Shown here one piece after another: positions 32,197 through 41,343 of a stretch of DNA of 41,360 bases. The translations under genes and the position numbers were made by a program. Source of the DNA: CAYJDR01 sp964368965. GTDB taxonomy: Bacteria; Chrysiogenota; Deferribacteres; Deferribacterales; Mucispirillaceae. Position 1 is the stretch's first letter, and every line of letters begins with the position of its first letter. The notes under the pieces were generated by a model. That model was given only the letters and a program-made list of their open reading frames with translations, was not told the DNA's origin and ran no database searches. The stretch lies in assembly GCA_964368965.1 (NCBI GenBank), contig CAYJDR010000019.1, positions 1 through 41,360 on the forward strand, in the 5' to 3' direction.

Positions 32197-32628
32197 CTAT
32201 TTGCCTTCTTTAGCAAGTTTAATATCAGACTCTTTAATTAATAACAACTCAGTAACCCTGCGCACTAATGCATTATACAATATAGTCGCAGGTATCGCTG
32301 TCAACAGTCCAGCTGCAGTTGCTTTTAACGCAAGTGCTAAACCTGTCATAATAGCCGATACGTTTGTTCCGCCACCTTCACCCATAACGTAAAACGTATA
32401 CATAATGCCTACAACAGTGCCTAATAGCCCAACGTATGGAGCATTACTACCTACTGATGCAACAACGAATAAACGCTTAGTGAGTGCAACTTCATATAAC
32501 TCAATAGTTTGATATTCGCTAGGATTTACCTGCTTATAAAATCTAAAACGCTCAATTGCTATTGATACTGCAAAGAAACTCATTAAAACTAAAATGCCTA
32601 TAACACCATAATCAACTAACTCTGCCAT
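32197..32628 (-). CDS. exbB: ExbB proton-channel subunit
   Basis: 143 residues with three helices, matching the short ExbB2 type rather than the 240-residue E. coli form. Conserved blocks are GSNAPYVGLLGTVVGIMYTF and GLALALKATAAGLLTAIPA, which line the pore and carry Thr residues for proton passage. It forms the pentamer around ExbD. It follows the DUF4857-like gene by six bases and precedes exbD by seven, so all three TonB-motor genes are in one block inside the receptor operon. Confidence 0.93.
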   Translation of the reverse strand: MAELVDYGVIGILVLMSFFAVSIAIERFRFYKQVNPSEYQTIELYEVALTKRLFVVASVGSNAPYVGLLGTVVGIMYTFYVMGEGGGTNVSAIMTGLALALKATAAGLLTAIPATILYNALVRRVTELLLIKESDIKLAKEGK

Positions 32629-32634
32629 TTCACA

Positions 32635-33870
32635 TTACCTCTTCTTTATTCCTAAATTTAGCAACATTACAACGATAAATGAATATATGCCAAATAACAA
32701 TATACTCACAACTTCACCAACGGCAGCTTTTTTACGCCTGTATGCGACATAACCAAAAGCCAACGCTACAGAAAACACAAAAGAATATCCAATACTCTCA
32801 CTAACATTTAAAACAGGTAACTTGTTTGCAGTATAAGCATTGCTCGATATTGTAAATGGGAAAACTGTGTCAAATATCATTTTATTAACGCCTGAAATAT
32901 TTTTCTCGTTAACGTAAATCTGTTTATCAACTGGCTCTAACTCAATGTTTGATACGTATACTGAATTGTTATCTACACCTGTGATAAATATTGATACGTT
33001 TTGTAAATCAGAGTAATACAACAAATTGTCAGTATCTGGATGATAGTTTTCAACGTATAATTTATCTAGCTTGTAGCCGTTCGTGCTTATTCTATAAACA
33101 GCACCAGTATCTGTAACTAGCATACCGTAATGTGGGCGATTTTGCTCTTTTACTACCATATACTTAATGTTGCCATCAATTTGTGCGTCAACTTTATACA
33201 CCTTAGGTGCTCCACTTGCTTGAAAAACGTGGTATAATTCGCCTTTTGCGTCAACCATGAAGTATCCAAAGTCAAATGGTTTCATTGTTGTTTCATTACC
33301 TGAAACGATTTTTGCAGGAAATGCAAAACCTTCATTTTTAAGTGCGTCAGTAAATAACGTCGTCTTTGCTTCGTCAGTAGTGTTTGTGAGAGTTGTAATA
33401 AACTCCATTCTGTCGTTCATTCTGAAATATTCGTTTGGCAAACTCAGCTCAGATATATCACCAGCAGATTCAAACAACGGATATAATTTAATGCGTGAAT
33501 TAACTAGCGTGTCAATATCAGCAGGTTTCACACGCACATATTCAGTCGCCGCCATGATCAGCATCCTATCAATGAACTCACCGTTCACAGTTTCAGGAAC
33601 TTCGCCCCACATCTCTAAGTTAGAATAATACATAAATGGCAACAGCTTCATAAACTCTTTTTGTGAATATGAATTGTTTGCGAAGTCGCCGTATACGCGC
33701 TCACCTTTGTTGTTTGTGCTCATGTGCACAAAGTCGTGTATGATTGCAGAATATCTCACAAGCATTGAGTTTGCTGGCTGGCTAAAAGTAGTTTTATACA
33801 GCTTAGGCAAAACGCTTGCAAAGCCAATTACAGCAACAAATATTATTAGGTATTTTGATATAGTTTTCAT
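32635..33870 (-). CDS. Membrane-anchored periplasmic protein, DUF4857-like
   Basis: 411 residues with one N-terminal helix (KTISKYLIIFVAVIGFA), a large middle part likely to be periplasmic and rich in beta strands, and two C-terminal helices (SYSFVFSVALAFGYVAY region and VSILLFGIYSFIVVMLL). From memory it resembles DUF4857 proteins, which are encoded beside an ABC ATPase and a small membrane protein in other bacteria; I cannot confirm by search. No catalytic motif is visible. It starts four bases after the preceding membrane-protein gene and AGGAG lies upstream. It probably works with the ATPase and the 219-residue protein as a three-part complex. Confidence 0.6.
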   Translation of the reverse strand: MKTISKYLIIFVAVIGFASVLPKLYKTTFSQPANSMLVRYSAIIHDFVHMSTNNKGERVYGDFANNSYSQKEFMKLLPFMYYSNLEMWGEVPETVNGEFIDRMLIMAATEYVRVKPADIDTLVNSRIKLYPLFESAGDISELSLPNEYFRMNDRMEFITTLTNTTDEAKTTLFTDALKNEGFAFPAKIVSGNETTMKPFDFGYFMVDAKGELYHVFQASGAPKVYKVDAQIDGNIKYMVVKEQNRPHYGMLVTDTGAVYRISTNGYKLDKLYVENYHPDTDNLLYYSDLQNVSIFITGVDNNSVYVSNIELEPVDKQIYVNEKNISGVNKMIFDTVFPFTISSNAYTANKLPVLNVSESIGYSFVFSVALAFGYVAYRRKKAAVGEVVSILLFGIYSFIVVMLLNLGIKKR

Positions 33871-33874
33871 TTGC

Positions 33875-34534
33875 TTATTCTCCTGTCCTAAACCTTAACG
33901 CAGGGTAATAAACCACTAGCATATATATAGCTGCAAGAACCGCAACCATTGATAGATAAATAGTTTCTGGGTAAAACGTTATAACTTTCACAAGTATAAT
34001 CGGCGTCGCTAAAATCACACCAAATATCCCTTTATAAACCCAAGATGGCTCAAGTGTAAGGATTGATGCATAAGCATAAACAGCAACTGCTGCCATATAC
34101 CAGTAGAACATAATTACATACGTTTGTGATGATATTTCACTAGGGAAATACGTGCTTGCAACGATATAGACAACCGCCGTATCAACTAACCACAACGTAG
34201 TTAATGACAAGAAGCCGAATAAAATTAAGCTTGAAGTCATCTTAAACTCTGTAACTGGCAAGTGACAAGAGATCCTAAAGCGTTTGCCTGCTGTTTCAGG
34301 GTAAAATTGCATAATACCTAGTGCTAACCCTGTTGCGAGTAGTAATAATTCAAAGTCGTTAAAGAAAATTATATTCCTTGTGATGATGTTGTTCCAAACA
34401 TCTGTCGCGCTAGCTGTAACAAACCAGTTGCGCATGTTTAATATGAAGTACACAGACATGCACAAGTGTATTATCACCAATATGATTAATGTTTGTGTAA
34501 GTTTTATTCTTTCTTTTATAAATATGCTTTTCAT
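33875..34534 (-). CDS. Six-helix membrane protein, ABC-2-like permease
   Basis: 219 residues, about six hydrophobic helices and little else: helix 1 near ILVIIHLCMSVYFIL, helix 2 at LLLLATGLALGIMQF, and later segments to the C terminus. The sequence AGKRFRISCHLPVTEFKMTSS between helices 2 and 3 resembles the cytosolic loop of ABC-2 permeases (key: GKR, LPV). With the ATPase encoded ten bases upstream it should form the membrane part of an ABC transporter. Direction and substrate cannot be deduced. Ribosome binding site is weak (GGTG), so coupling is likely. Confidence 0.65.
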   Translation of the reverse strand: MKSIFIKERIKLTQTLIILVIIHLCMSVYFILNMRNWFVTASATDVWNNIITRNIIFFNDFELLLLATGLALGIMQFYPETAGKRFRISCHLPVTEFKMTSSLILFGFLSLTTLWLVDTAVVYIVASTYFPSEISSQTYVIMFYWYMAAVAVYAYASILTLEPSWVYKGIFGVILATPIILVKVITFYPETIYLSMVAVLAAIYMLVVYYPALRFRTGE

Positions 34535-34543
34535 TCTACACCG

Positions 34544-35431
34544 TTAGTACTTGCCAGTTAATGCGATGAACGCATCTTCTAGGCTTATTTCATAGTTTTC
34601 TATTTGTGAGCTACCGACTTTATTCTCAAGCCATGGGTTGAAGTCTTGCGGCGCAAGTGTCGATACGATTTCATAGCCCTTGCTAGTGTCTGATACATCT
34701 TTGATTATATCTTCCTTTTCTAGCGTAGATAAGTTTTTATCGCTTGTAACTCTGTAACCGTAAATACCTTCTTTAAGCTCTGCAAGTGGCGCAGAGCGCA
34801 GTACTTGCCCTTTGTTTATAACAACCGCATCGTCGATAAATTTTTCAAGGTCTTGTATGATGTGCGTTGTAACAAGTATTGTTTTATTGTGTTCTTTCAC
34901 ATACATGTTTAAGTGGTCGAGAAACAAACGACGATAGCCAGCATCAAGCCCCATAGAGAAATCATCAAGCAATAACACATCAGCATTTTGTGCCATAAGT
35001 GCTGCTAACACAACTTGCGAGCGTTGCCCACATGACATGTGTTTAATTTTATGGTGGCGTTTAAGCCCTAGCTTTGTCATGAGCATATCGAAGATTTTTG
35101 AATCCCAATCTGGATAAAACGATTTATAAAACGCTTCCGTTTGTTCAATGGTCATAAAATTGTATGCGAGGTGCCCTTCATGAAGTAGTCCTATTTTCAT
35201 TTTCGCACTGTTTGATAAATTGTGCGACTCTTCACCAAGCACTAAACATTTGCCACCTATCGGGCGTAAAAACCCCATGAGGATATTGATAGTTGTTGTT
35301 TTACCTGCGCCATTCTTGCCAAGTAACCCAAATATTTTACCACGCTCTACGTTAAAATTTATGCCATGTAAAACTTTGTTTTTACCGTATGCATGTTCTA
35401 AGTTTGATACTTCTATAACATTAGAACTCAT
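34544..35431 (-). CDS. ABC transporter ATPase with atypical motifs
   Basis: 295 residues: an ABC-2 type ATPase. Walker A is GKNGAGKTT (38-46). The signature is MSCGQ (132-136) instead of LSGGQ, and Walker B ends LLLDD (153-157), with Asp157 where the catalytic Glu normally stands; the H-loop is present (VTTHI). A C-terminal extension of about 75 residues follows. The changes suggest slow or altered ATP hydrolysis. The gene overlaps the end of the TonB receptor gene by 11 bases, with AGGAG inside the receptor's last codons. Partner proteins are encoded by the next two genes. Confidence 0.85.
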   Translation of the reverse strand: MSSNVIEVSNLEHAYGKNKVLHGINFNVERGKIFGLLGKNGAGKTTTINILMGFLRPIGGKCLVLGEESHNLSNSAKMKIGLLHEGHLAYNFMTIEQTEAFYKSFYPDWDSKIFDMLMTKLGLKRHHKIKHMSCGQRSQVVLAALMAQNADVLLLDDFSMGLDAGYRRLFLDHLNMYVKEHNKTILVTTHIIQDLEKFIDDAVVINKGQVLRSAPLAELKEGIYGYRVTSDKNLSTLEKEDIIKDVSDTSKGYEIVSTLAPQDFNPWLENKVGSSQIENYEISLEDAFIALTGKY

Positions 35432-37931
35432 AAGTTGCTCCTAACCATAATTGTGTTCCTAGTTCATAAGACGTTGTTGAGCTTGATGAACCGATTTGAT
35501 TTTTTGTATTAAATAAATTATTGACTTCCGCTGTAACAATTAGTTTATGCCCCCACGATAGTGGTTGTCGCCACTCGACTGCGACATCAACAGTGATGTT
35601 TGGGTCGTATTCTACAGTTTCGTAAACTGAGATAGAGTTTTGGGTTGGATTCCCTGTTATGGGATCATTTGGCCCTGTGCCCGTAACATACTCTTCTTCT
35701 TGTAGCTCGTTCTTCTTATATCCTGTTGTAAATTTTACGTTTGTTGATAAGTATAAGTTATCGAAAAAGTTGCCAACGTAACCAACATTTATGACTACAG
35801 GACGATTATAATCATCTTCTGGTAGTTGATATTGCTTTATGATTTGCCCATTAAACATAACTTCATTTTCAAGATCTTCCAGATCTAATGAATCGTCATA
35901 CGTATCATTAGACGCTGTCGAGTCTTGCCACGATGCATTTATCATAAAGTAGTGTTTTTCCCATGCTTTGCTCCACTTTGCTTGAACTGAACGGTAGTGA
36001 GATGTTCCATTATTATTAAGGTGATAATTTATGTCACCATTGCTACCAACACTTCTTTCTTGAGCGATAATATCTTTGCCAAATCGTTCGATATACTTTA
36101 GGTTTAGTGTACCTGTAAGCACCGCTTGGTCAACACTTGCGAGTAACTCATCTGTATATGGTGTCTTTAGTGATGAAAAGTTATAAACAACATTTGCATC
36201 AGATGCAGTTGGTGTCCAATCTTGCACTTGGTTATATTCTGTCCACCTAGATTCTGTATAATTTGCAGCACGACCTTCACGTAATTTGTATGTCAACAAC
36301 GCTGATGAGTGGTACCTGTTATAACCAAACGTCAACACGGTAAATAAATCATCAAATATGTCATATTTCAGCTCTGTTCTAGGCGATAGGTTTAAGTTTG
36401 TCATGTAATCATCATAAGCGACACGCACACCAGCACGCACATCAAAGCGATATACACTATATTTATCTTCAGCATAGAGAGATAATTTATTTATCATTGC
36501 TGACGTATCAGACTCTGGAGTAACTTCCCTCGTATGAAAATACTGGTCACCATCTATGCAAGCGCTTTGCCCGTTGCAAATTATGTCGACAGATTGCACA
36601 GAGTCACTATATATTATGGCGTCTTCCAACCTGTGCTCTCTGCCATATATGAGATCATAATCCATACCGTAGCTGATTATATGTGAGCCATAAAACTCTT
36701 GCTCATCGTGCTTATTATCTACGCTTGCGTTAAATGTATGTTCAAATTTATCAATGCTGCCCCAGCCACCTTCGTTACTTGATGCATTATCACTGATAAA
36801 TTGACCCCACGGTTTATTTTTACTTTGCAACCATGGGAAAAACTCATTTGGAGCATTACGGCTGTTTTGATTGTATGAGTAGTTGATATCGGCATTAAAT
36901 TCGCCACCAAACCCTGTTTCGCGAACATATGACGCTTGTCCAAATACGCCACCAGACTTAATAGTGAATTTGCTATTTTCAGTATTCGTAATGTAATGAG
37001 TATTTTCGCCTGGTGAATAGCTGAAAGTAGCATCTATATGACTTAATCCGTCTATGTTATAAGCACCTTTCGCAAGGAATGTTTGAGATAGCCTTTTCTC
37101 AGAGCGAAATCCGTTTAAAAATGTTTGAGGTAATACAGACTCTGTCCTATTGTAGCTAAAAAGCGCGTTAAAATCTTCAAACAATGGCATATTTAATGAA
37201 GCTGTGTAAAAGTTTTTTGTAAATTCTGGTTCATCTGTAACGCCATCACCAAGGTGAAAATATGTAAGATTTGACCCCGTGTGCCTATATGAAACTGCAC
37301 CTGAAATTTCATCATCAGGGCGTTTAGTTTCAACAGTTACAACGCCACCTGTAAAGCCGTCATACTTTGTCGGCACATTACTATCATATACAGTAATATC
37401 CTCAATAAGCCATGAATCAACATTAAATTTTTGAGCGTTACCAGTAACTTCAGTAGATGAATAAGGATTGTTTGACGCTGGATCTAGCAAACTAGAGTTT
37501 GATATACCATCAACAAGGAATAAGTTTTCATAAGGTTTACCGCCAGATATAGACACTTCAGCCGGCGCTATTTCACCAGCATTGTCAACACTTCTATACC
37601 CTTCGCCATATTGAACAGAAGGCACAGCACGGAGCAGATCTGTGATACCACCATTTCCTTTTGGCATGTTTTCTATATATACACGTGGCAGAGATGTTTT
37701 ACCTAAGTCGGTATCGTTGAATACTTGCTCTGTGATTTCAATATCTTCAAGTTCATAGTAGTCATCACCAGAGAAAAAATCACTTGCGTCATCATTAGTA
37801 TATGTAGAGTTATCGACGATAGTTGAATTATCGAGCGTAGCGTTATCGACAGATTCACTTGACAACTCTTGAGCATGTGAGCTCGCAGAAAAAACAATAA
37901 CCATAATCAAACTTGATAATACTTTGTACAT
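35421..37931 (-). CDS. TonB-dependent outer-membrane receptor
   Basis: 836 residues. Signal peptide MYKVLSSLIMVIVFSASSHA, an Asp/Asn/Ser-rich N-terminal stretch, a plug domain (about 85-215) with LPRVYIENMPKG, LLRAVPSVQYGEG, VSISGGKPYENLFLVDGI and GGVVTVETKRP, then a 22-strand type barrel ending GATYEF. A Cys pair CNGQSAC (CX5C) probably sits in a surface loop as a disulfide. No siderophore or heme motif is evident; substrate unknown. Start at 37931 chosen because GGAGAG lies six bases upstream. First gene of the operon, so it defines what enters. Confidence 0.9.
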   Translation of the reverse strand: MYKVLSSLIMVIVFSASSHAQELSSESVDNATLDNSTIVDNSTYTNDDASDFFSGDDYYELEDIEITEQVFNDTDLGKTSLPRVYIENMPKGNGGITDLLRAVPSVQYGEGYRSVDNAGEIAPAEVSISGGKPYENLFLVDGISNSSLLDPASNNPYSSTEVTGNAQKFNVDSWLIEDITVYDSNVPTKYDGFTGGVVTVETKRPDDEISGAVSYRHTGSNLTYFHLGDGVTDEPEFTKNFYTASLNMPLFEDFNALFSYNRTESVLPQTFLNGFRSEKRLSQTFLAKGAYNIDGLSHIDATFSYSPGENTHYITNTENSKFTIKSGGVFGQASYVRETGFGGEFNADINYSYNQNSRNAPNEFFPWLQSKNKPWGQFISDNASSNEGGWGSIDKFEHTFNASVDNKHDEQEFYGSHIISYGMDYDLIYGREHRLEDAIIYSDSVQSVDIICNGQSACIDGDQYFHTREVTPESDTSAMINKLSLYAEDKYSVYRFDVRAGVRVAYDDYMTNLNLSPRTELKYDIFDDLFTVLTFGYNRYHSSALLTYKLREGRAANYTESRWTEYNQVQDWTPTASDANVVYNFSSLKTPYTDELLASVDQAVLTGTLNLKYIERFGKDIIAQERSVGSNGDINYHLNNNGTSHYRSVQAKWSKAWEKHYFMINASWQDSTASNDTYDDSLDLEDLENEVMFNGQIIKQYQLPEDDYNRPVVINVGYVGNFFDNLYLSTNVKFTTGYKKNELQEEEYVTGTGPNDPITGNPTQNSISVYETVEYDPNITVDVAVEWRQPLSWGHKLIVTAEVNNLFNTKNQIGSSSSTTSYELGTQLWLGATYEF

Positions 37932-37981
37932 ATACATCTCTCCGTGCGGTAGCTCAAGTTACGCAAAGCTAACCAACATAG

Positions 37982-38010
37982 AAGTTATCACATACTAACT
38001 ACTAAGTCAA
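37982..38010 (-). promoter_or_regulatory. Probable promoter of the receptor operon
   Basis: On the minus strand TTGACT (38010-38005), 17 bases, TAACTT (37987-37982). It lies about 50 bases before the receptor start. The -10 match is moderate. A near-repeat ACTACT(T)AA / TTAAGTAGT surrounds the -35 box and could be an operator. Confidence 0.5.
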
Positions 38011-38052
38011 GCTATTTAAGTAGTCATGTCTAACATATTTTTAACATGCTAT

Positions 38053-38080
38053 AAAATTAAAGGGCTACCGAAGTAGCCCT
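38053..38080 (-). terminator. Terminator of the large TPR lipoprotein gene
   Basis: Perfect 8-bp stem AGGGCTAC / GTAGCCCT with a TTCG tetraloop on the minus strand, followed by TTTAATTTTAT. It separates the lipoprotein gene from the receptor operon. Confidence 0.85.
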
Positions 38081-38091
38081 CATTAAAATCA

Positions 38092-41000
38092 TTATGGTTG
38101 TGCAAAGAATGGAGTTTTATCTACATTGTTTAGATCTCCATCGCCATCAATGTCATCATCGGCTGTTAAGCCAGATGCAGCAATTTGCTCTGGTGTAGCA
38201 TGTGGCAGGAAGAAGTCTGGCCTGCCATCTTTATCTGTATCACTAAATGCGATAGTACTGTTTTTGAAATCAGTTTTAGCTGCAATTGTTTCTGCTATAA
38301 TTTCTATAGAAGCGTTTAAGTTAGTCGCATCACTTGCAAACAGTGTTTGTGCTTTTGCATAAGCTTGGTCAGTTAAGCCAAAGGATGCAAGTACTGTAAT
38401 TATATCATCTTTATAAACTATTGCTCTATGTGACGTTGTAGGATTAGCTGTATTTATTTTTGTTGGCACTAATTCTAATAACTCTATAGCTTTTTGCTGC
38501 ATACCTGCGTCATTATACCCTGTTGCAATGAAGCGATATGAGTCACCTTTAGATCTTGCGTCTGCTGTATATGTATCAGCCTCTGTGATAGCCTTTTCCA
38601 TATACTCTATAACTTTCGCATCTTTATCTACAGTGTTTCTAAAAGCATAATCTTTCGCTAAACCAGAATAATGGAACGCTTTTGTTAGCTCTGCATCATT
38701 AGTCAGAGTTGACATATCAAGCGCAACAGCTTTATCAAATGTTGCAGTTGCATCAGCAGTATTATTATTTAGGCTATAATAGTACCCAATTAGTGATAAT
38801 GCATATGACTTATAATATGATACATCAGCAGCCTCAACATAAGCTAACGCTTTATCAAGTGCGTCATTTGCTTTAGCTGTTTCACCCATTTTTATAAAAT
38901 AGTCAGCAGCATCTGTATAACCATTAGGAACTAAATATCTTGTAGCAGCATCAAAATTCAGCGATGCTGCGCTGTAGCTACCTAACACTAAGCTTGTGAT
39001 TGCATTCTTAGTTAGGTTTGCTTTATTAGCTTCTAAAGTACTTACCAAATAATCCATAGCATCTATTGCAATTTGCTTTGTTGCTGCATCTTTATATGTG
39101 TCACCAGCTAGCGCTCCTAAACCTGTGATATACGCGTCTATATCTGCGCCTGTTTTTGCATCTTGCTCCGTGCTAACGGCACCTGTTCTTATAGCAACAT
39201 TATCAGCTAGGATAGATTTTGCTGTAGCAAAGTCACGAGTATCTTTAGCTACGAATGCCATTAATGCAGCGTAACTTCCGTTTATGGCATTCAACACACT
39301 TTCTTGGTTAGCGTCACTTAGTGTGGTATCAATAACTATTGCTTTTATATCAGCAAGTGCTACATCCTTACCACTGTTCAAATATAATGCAGGAAGTATA
39401 TTCGCAAAATATGTAGTTTTCTGTACCTGTGCTGCTTTATCTAAAGCTTTAAATGCAGTATACATATCATTAAACTTAGCTAATGCAGCATTTTTTAATG
39501 TTGGTTCTGCTGTAGCTATAGTAGCCATTTGCTTAGACATATCTGCATATGCCATAGCAGCAACATTATGAACACTAGATTCTTTTGTGCCCGCTAGTGT
39601 ACTCACATTATAGTTTTCAGCAATTCGTGCCATAAACACAGGGAATAAATCAATAGCTGCCTGATATTGGCCATCCTCAATCAACACCCCGATAGCATCT
39701 CGCTGTGCGAATAACAGCGAACTTGTTACTGTTGATTTCTTAGGATTAGTTGCTTGTGTTAACTCGCTTATATAATCATCGATAACAGTTGTTGCGGCAT
39801 CGCCTTTTGTAATATCACCTGCTCTATAATAGTTTGTAGCAACATTTAGATATTTTCCAAGTAAGGAAGTTAGTGTACTAGTCCCTTCTGCATCTTTCAG
39901 CAATACTTTATAAATTTCGTTAGATTTGTCTAAATAAGCTACGGCATTAGTCTTATCATAAACAGATACTGCTTTACCTATTTCCATAAATGCATTTGCC
40001 CTATTAGCAGTGCTACGGATTAATGCATCTGCATAGTTATTAGCAAGCTCATGCAAGCCATAAGTTGCATATGCTCTGATAGCTTCTAAGTAGATTGCAT
40101 CTAGTTGTGAATCACTATTTGTGTTGCTTATCATTGATATAGCTTTCTGAACATTACTAATGTCAGACTTAAAGTAGTAGTCAGCTATTGCGTTATTATC
40201 TGCCAAAGGTGCTGCAAGTGGAGTGCTAGCAACATACACTTTTGTTAAGAAAGGGTCACTCAATATTGCATTCACACCAGCTACCAATTGGCTAGCAGCT
40301 GTGATTTTATCAACTTCAGCATTAAATGCTGCGTCGTTATTATAATTAGCATAATCTTCAAAGAACGCATTTTCTGCAACGATATTTTGTAAGATTGACT
40401 TCACGATAGCAGTATCAGCAGGGATTACTTTTTGCGTCAATGTTTCTAGTTTAGTTCTTAAGCTATCAAAACTAGCAGAAAACTCAGCTGAAGGCATTGT
40501 TGGTGCTGCAGGGTAGCCAGATATAATATCAGGTGCTACTCTTTTAACAATGTTTAAAAGGTCAACACTTGCTACATTCTTTATACCAGCATTCATATCT
40601 GTAAAATCAATGTTAGCAATTTCAGCAACAAGCGACTTCATATCAGCTAATGCATTAGCATCGCTTGCATATATTGCGCCCAACACTTCATCAGACGTAA
40701 GAGCTTTGCCAGAGTTAGCATTTACAGCCGTCATGATAGCTGTTGGAGTAACGCCATTCAATAACATTTTTGATATAACATAAGATTGCTTGAAAACATC
40801 TGCATTTTCCATTGGATTTGCTGTTAGCTTATCCGCAGAGAGCCCTAGCAATGTACTTATAAGCTGATTAGCATCAGCTATACTAGAGCCTGCCCTTGTT
40901 GCGTGCGATACCATAGAAGTAACAGGCGACACCATTACATCGTAATTACCACTAGCATTCTCGCTAAAAGACTCAAAATCTGATGAAAACTGAACATTTA

Positions 41001-41343
41001 AAAAGCTTGTACCAAGCACGGCATCTACGCCACCATTACTTCTAATGTGATAGTCGCTCATATTTAAACCATCTTTCACAGTAAATGCGAAAGAACCATC
41101 ATCACCACTCCACACAGAACATGGCTGAACACCAGTAGTACCACAAATATTAGCTTGCACACCTTGATCTGTAATAAGTTCAAGCCTTGCACCCTTGATC
41201 GCTGGGTCAATCAACTTACCATTAACAGTAAATGTTGGTACAGCTGTCGTCCCACCACTATTATTGTTGCTACTATCAGAACTACTACAGCTAGCTAGCA
41301 ATGCAGCCATACTGCCGTACAATAAAACCTTCTTCATATCCAT
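38092..41343 (-). CDS. Large TPR-rich lipoprotein with C-terminal calcium-binding repeats
   Basis: 1083 residues. A lipobox LLASC near residue 19 is followed by a Ser/Asn/Gly linker, so it is a lipoprotein. An N-terminal domain (about 35-115, VNGKLIDPAIKGARLELIT) looks like a carboxypeptidase-type beta-sandwich. Most of the rest is helical with TPR-like repeats (for example AIDLFPVFMARIAENY, DALDKALAYVEAAD, DATATFDKAVALD). The end has two Asp-rich loops, DTDKDGRPDF and DIDGDGDLNNVDKTPF, as in thrombospondin type 3 or dockerin calcium sites. Function unknown; a surface or periplasmic scaffold is plausible. The ATG at 41343 follows GGAGG by five bases. Its promoter is outside the window. Confidence 0.75.
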   Translation of the reverse strand: MDMKKVLLYGSMAALLASCSSSDSSNNNSGGTTAVPTFTVNGKLIDPAIKGARLELITDQGVQANICGTTGVQPCSVWSGDDGSFAFTVKDGLNMSDYHIRSNGGVDAVLGTSFLNVQFSSDFESFSENASGNYDVMVSPVTSMVSHATRAGSSIADANQLISTLLGLSADKLTANPMENADVFKQSYVISKMLLNGVTPTAIMTAVNANSGKALTSDEVLGAIYASDANALADMKSLVAEIANIDFTDMNAGIKNVASVDLLNIVKRVAPDIISGYPAAPTMPSAEFSASFDSLRTKLETLTQKVIPADTAIVKSILQNIVAENAFFEDYANYNNDAAFNAEVDKITAASQLVAGVNAILSDPFLTKVYVASTPLAAPLADNNAIADYYFKSDISNVQKAISMISNTNSDSQLDAIYLEAIRAYATYGLHELANNYADALIRSTANRANAFMEIGKAVSVYDKTNAVAYLDKSNEIYKVLLKDAEGTSTLTSLLGKYLNVATNYYRAGDITKGDAATTVIDDYISELTQATNPKKSTVTSSLLFAQRDAIGVLIEDGQYQAAIDLFPVFMARIAENYNVSTLAGTKESSVHNVAAMAYADMSKQMATIATAEPTLKNAALAKFNDMYTAFKALDKAAQVQKTTYFANILPALYLNSGKDVALADIKAIVIDTTLSDANQESVLNAINGSYAALMAFVAKDTRDFATAKSILADNVAIRTGAVSTEQDAKTGADIDAYITGLGALAGDTYKDAATKQIAIDAMDYLVSTLEANKANLTKNAITSLVLGSYSAASLNFDAATRYLVPNGYTDAADYFIKMGETAKANDALDKALAYVEAADVSYYKSYALSLIGYYYSLNNNTADATATFDKAVALDMSTLTNDAELTKAFHYSGLAKDYAFRNTVDKDAKVIEYMEKAITEADTYTADARSKGDSYRFIATGYNDAGMQQKAIELLELVPTKINTANPTTSHRAIVYKDDIITVLASFGLTDQAYAKAQTLFASDATNLNASIEIIAETIAAKTDFKNSTIAFSDTDKDGRPDFFLPHATPEQIAASGLTADDDIDGDGDLNNVDKTPFFAQP

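Larger units (their letters stand above)
22460..38010 (-). other. Predicted 12-gene transcription unit: TonB receptor, ABC module, ExbBD-TonB, M16 protease, Yej importer
   Basis: Twelve minus-strand genes from 37931 down to 22510 overlap or are separated by 20 bases or fewer. Only one promoter-like element (37982-38010) and one clear terminator (22461-22494) were found at the ends, and no internal terminator was seen. The order is TonB receptor, ABC ATPase, membrane protein, DUF4857-like protein, ExbB, ExbD, TonB, M16 lipoprotein protease, YejA, YejB, YejE, YejF. Each part is a known family; the combination as one unit suggests uptake and processing of a peptide or small protein. Confidence 0.75.
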
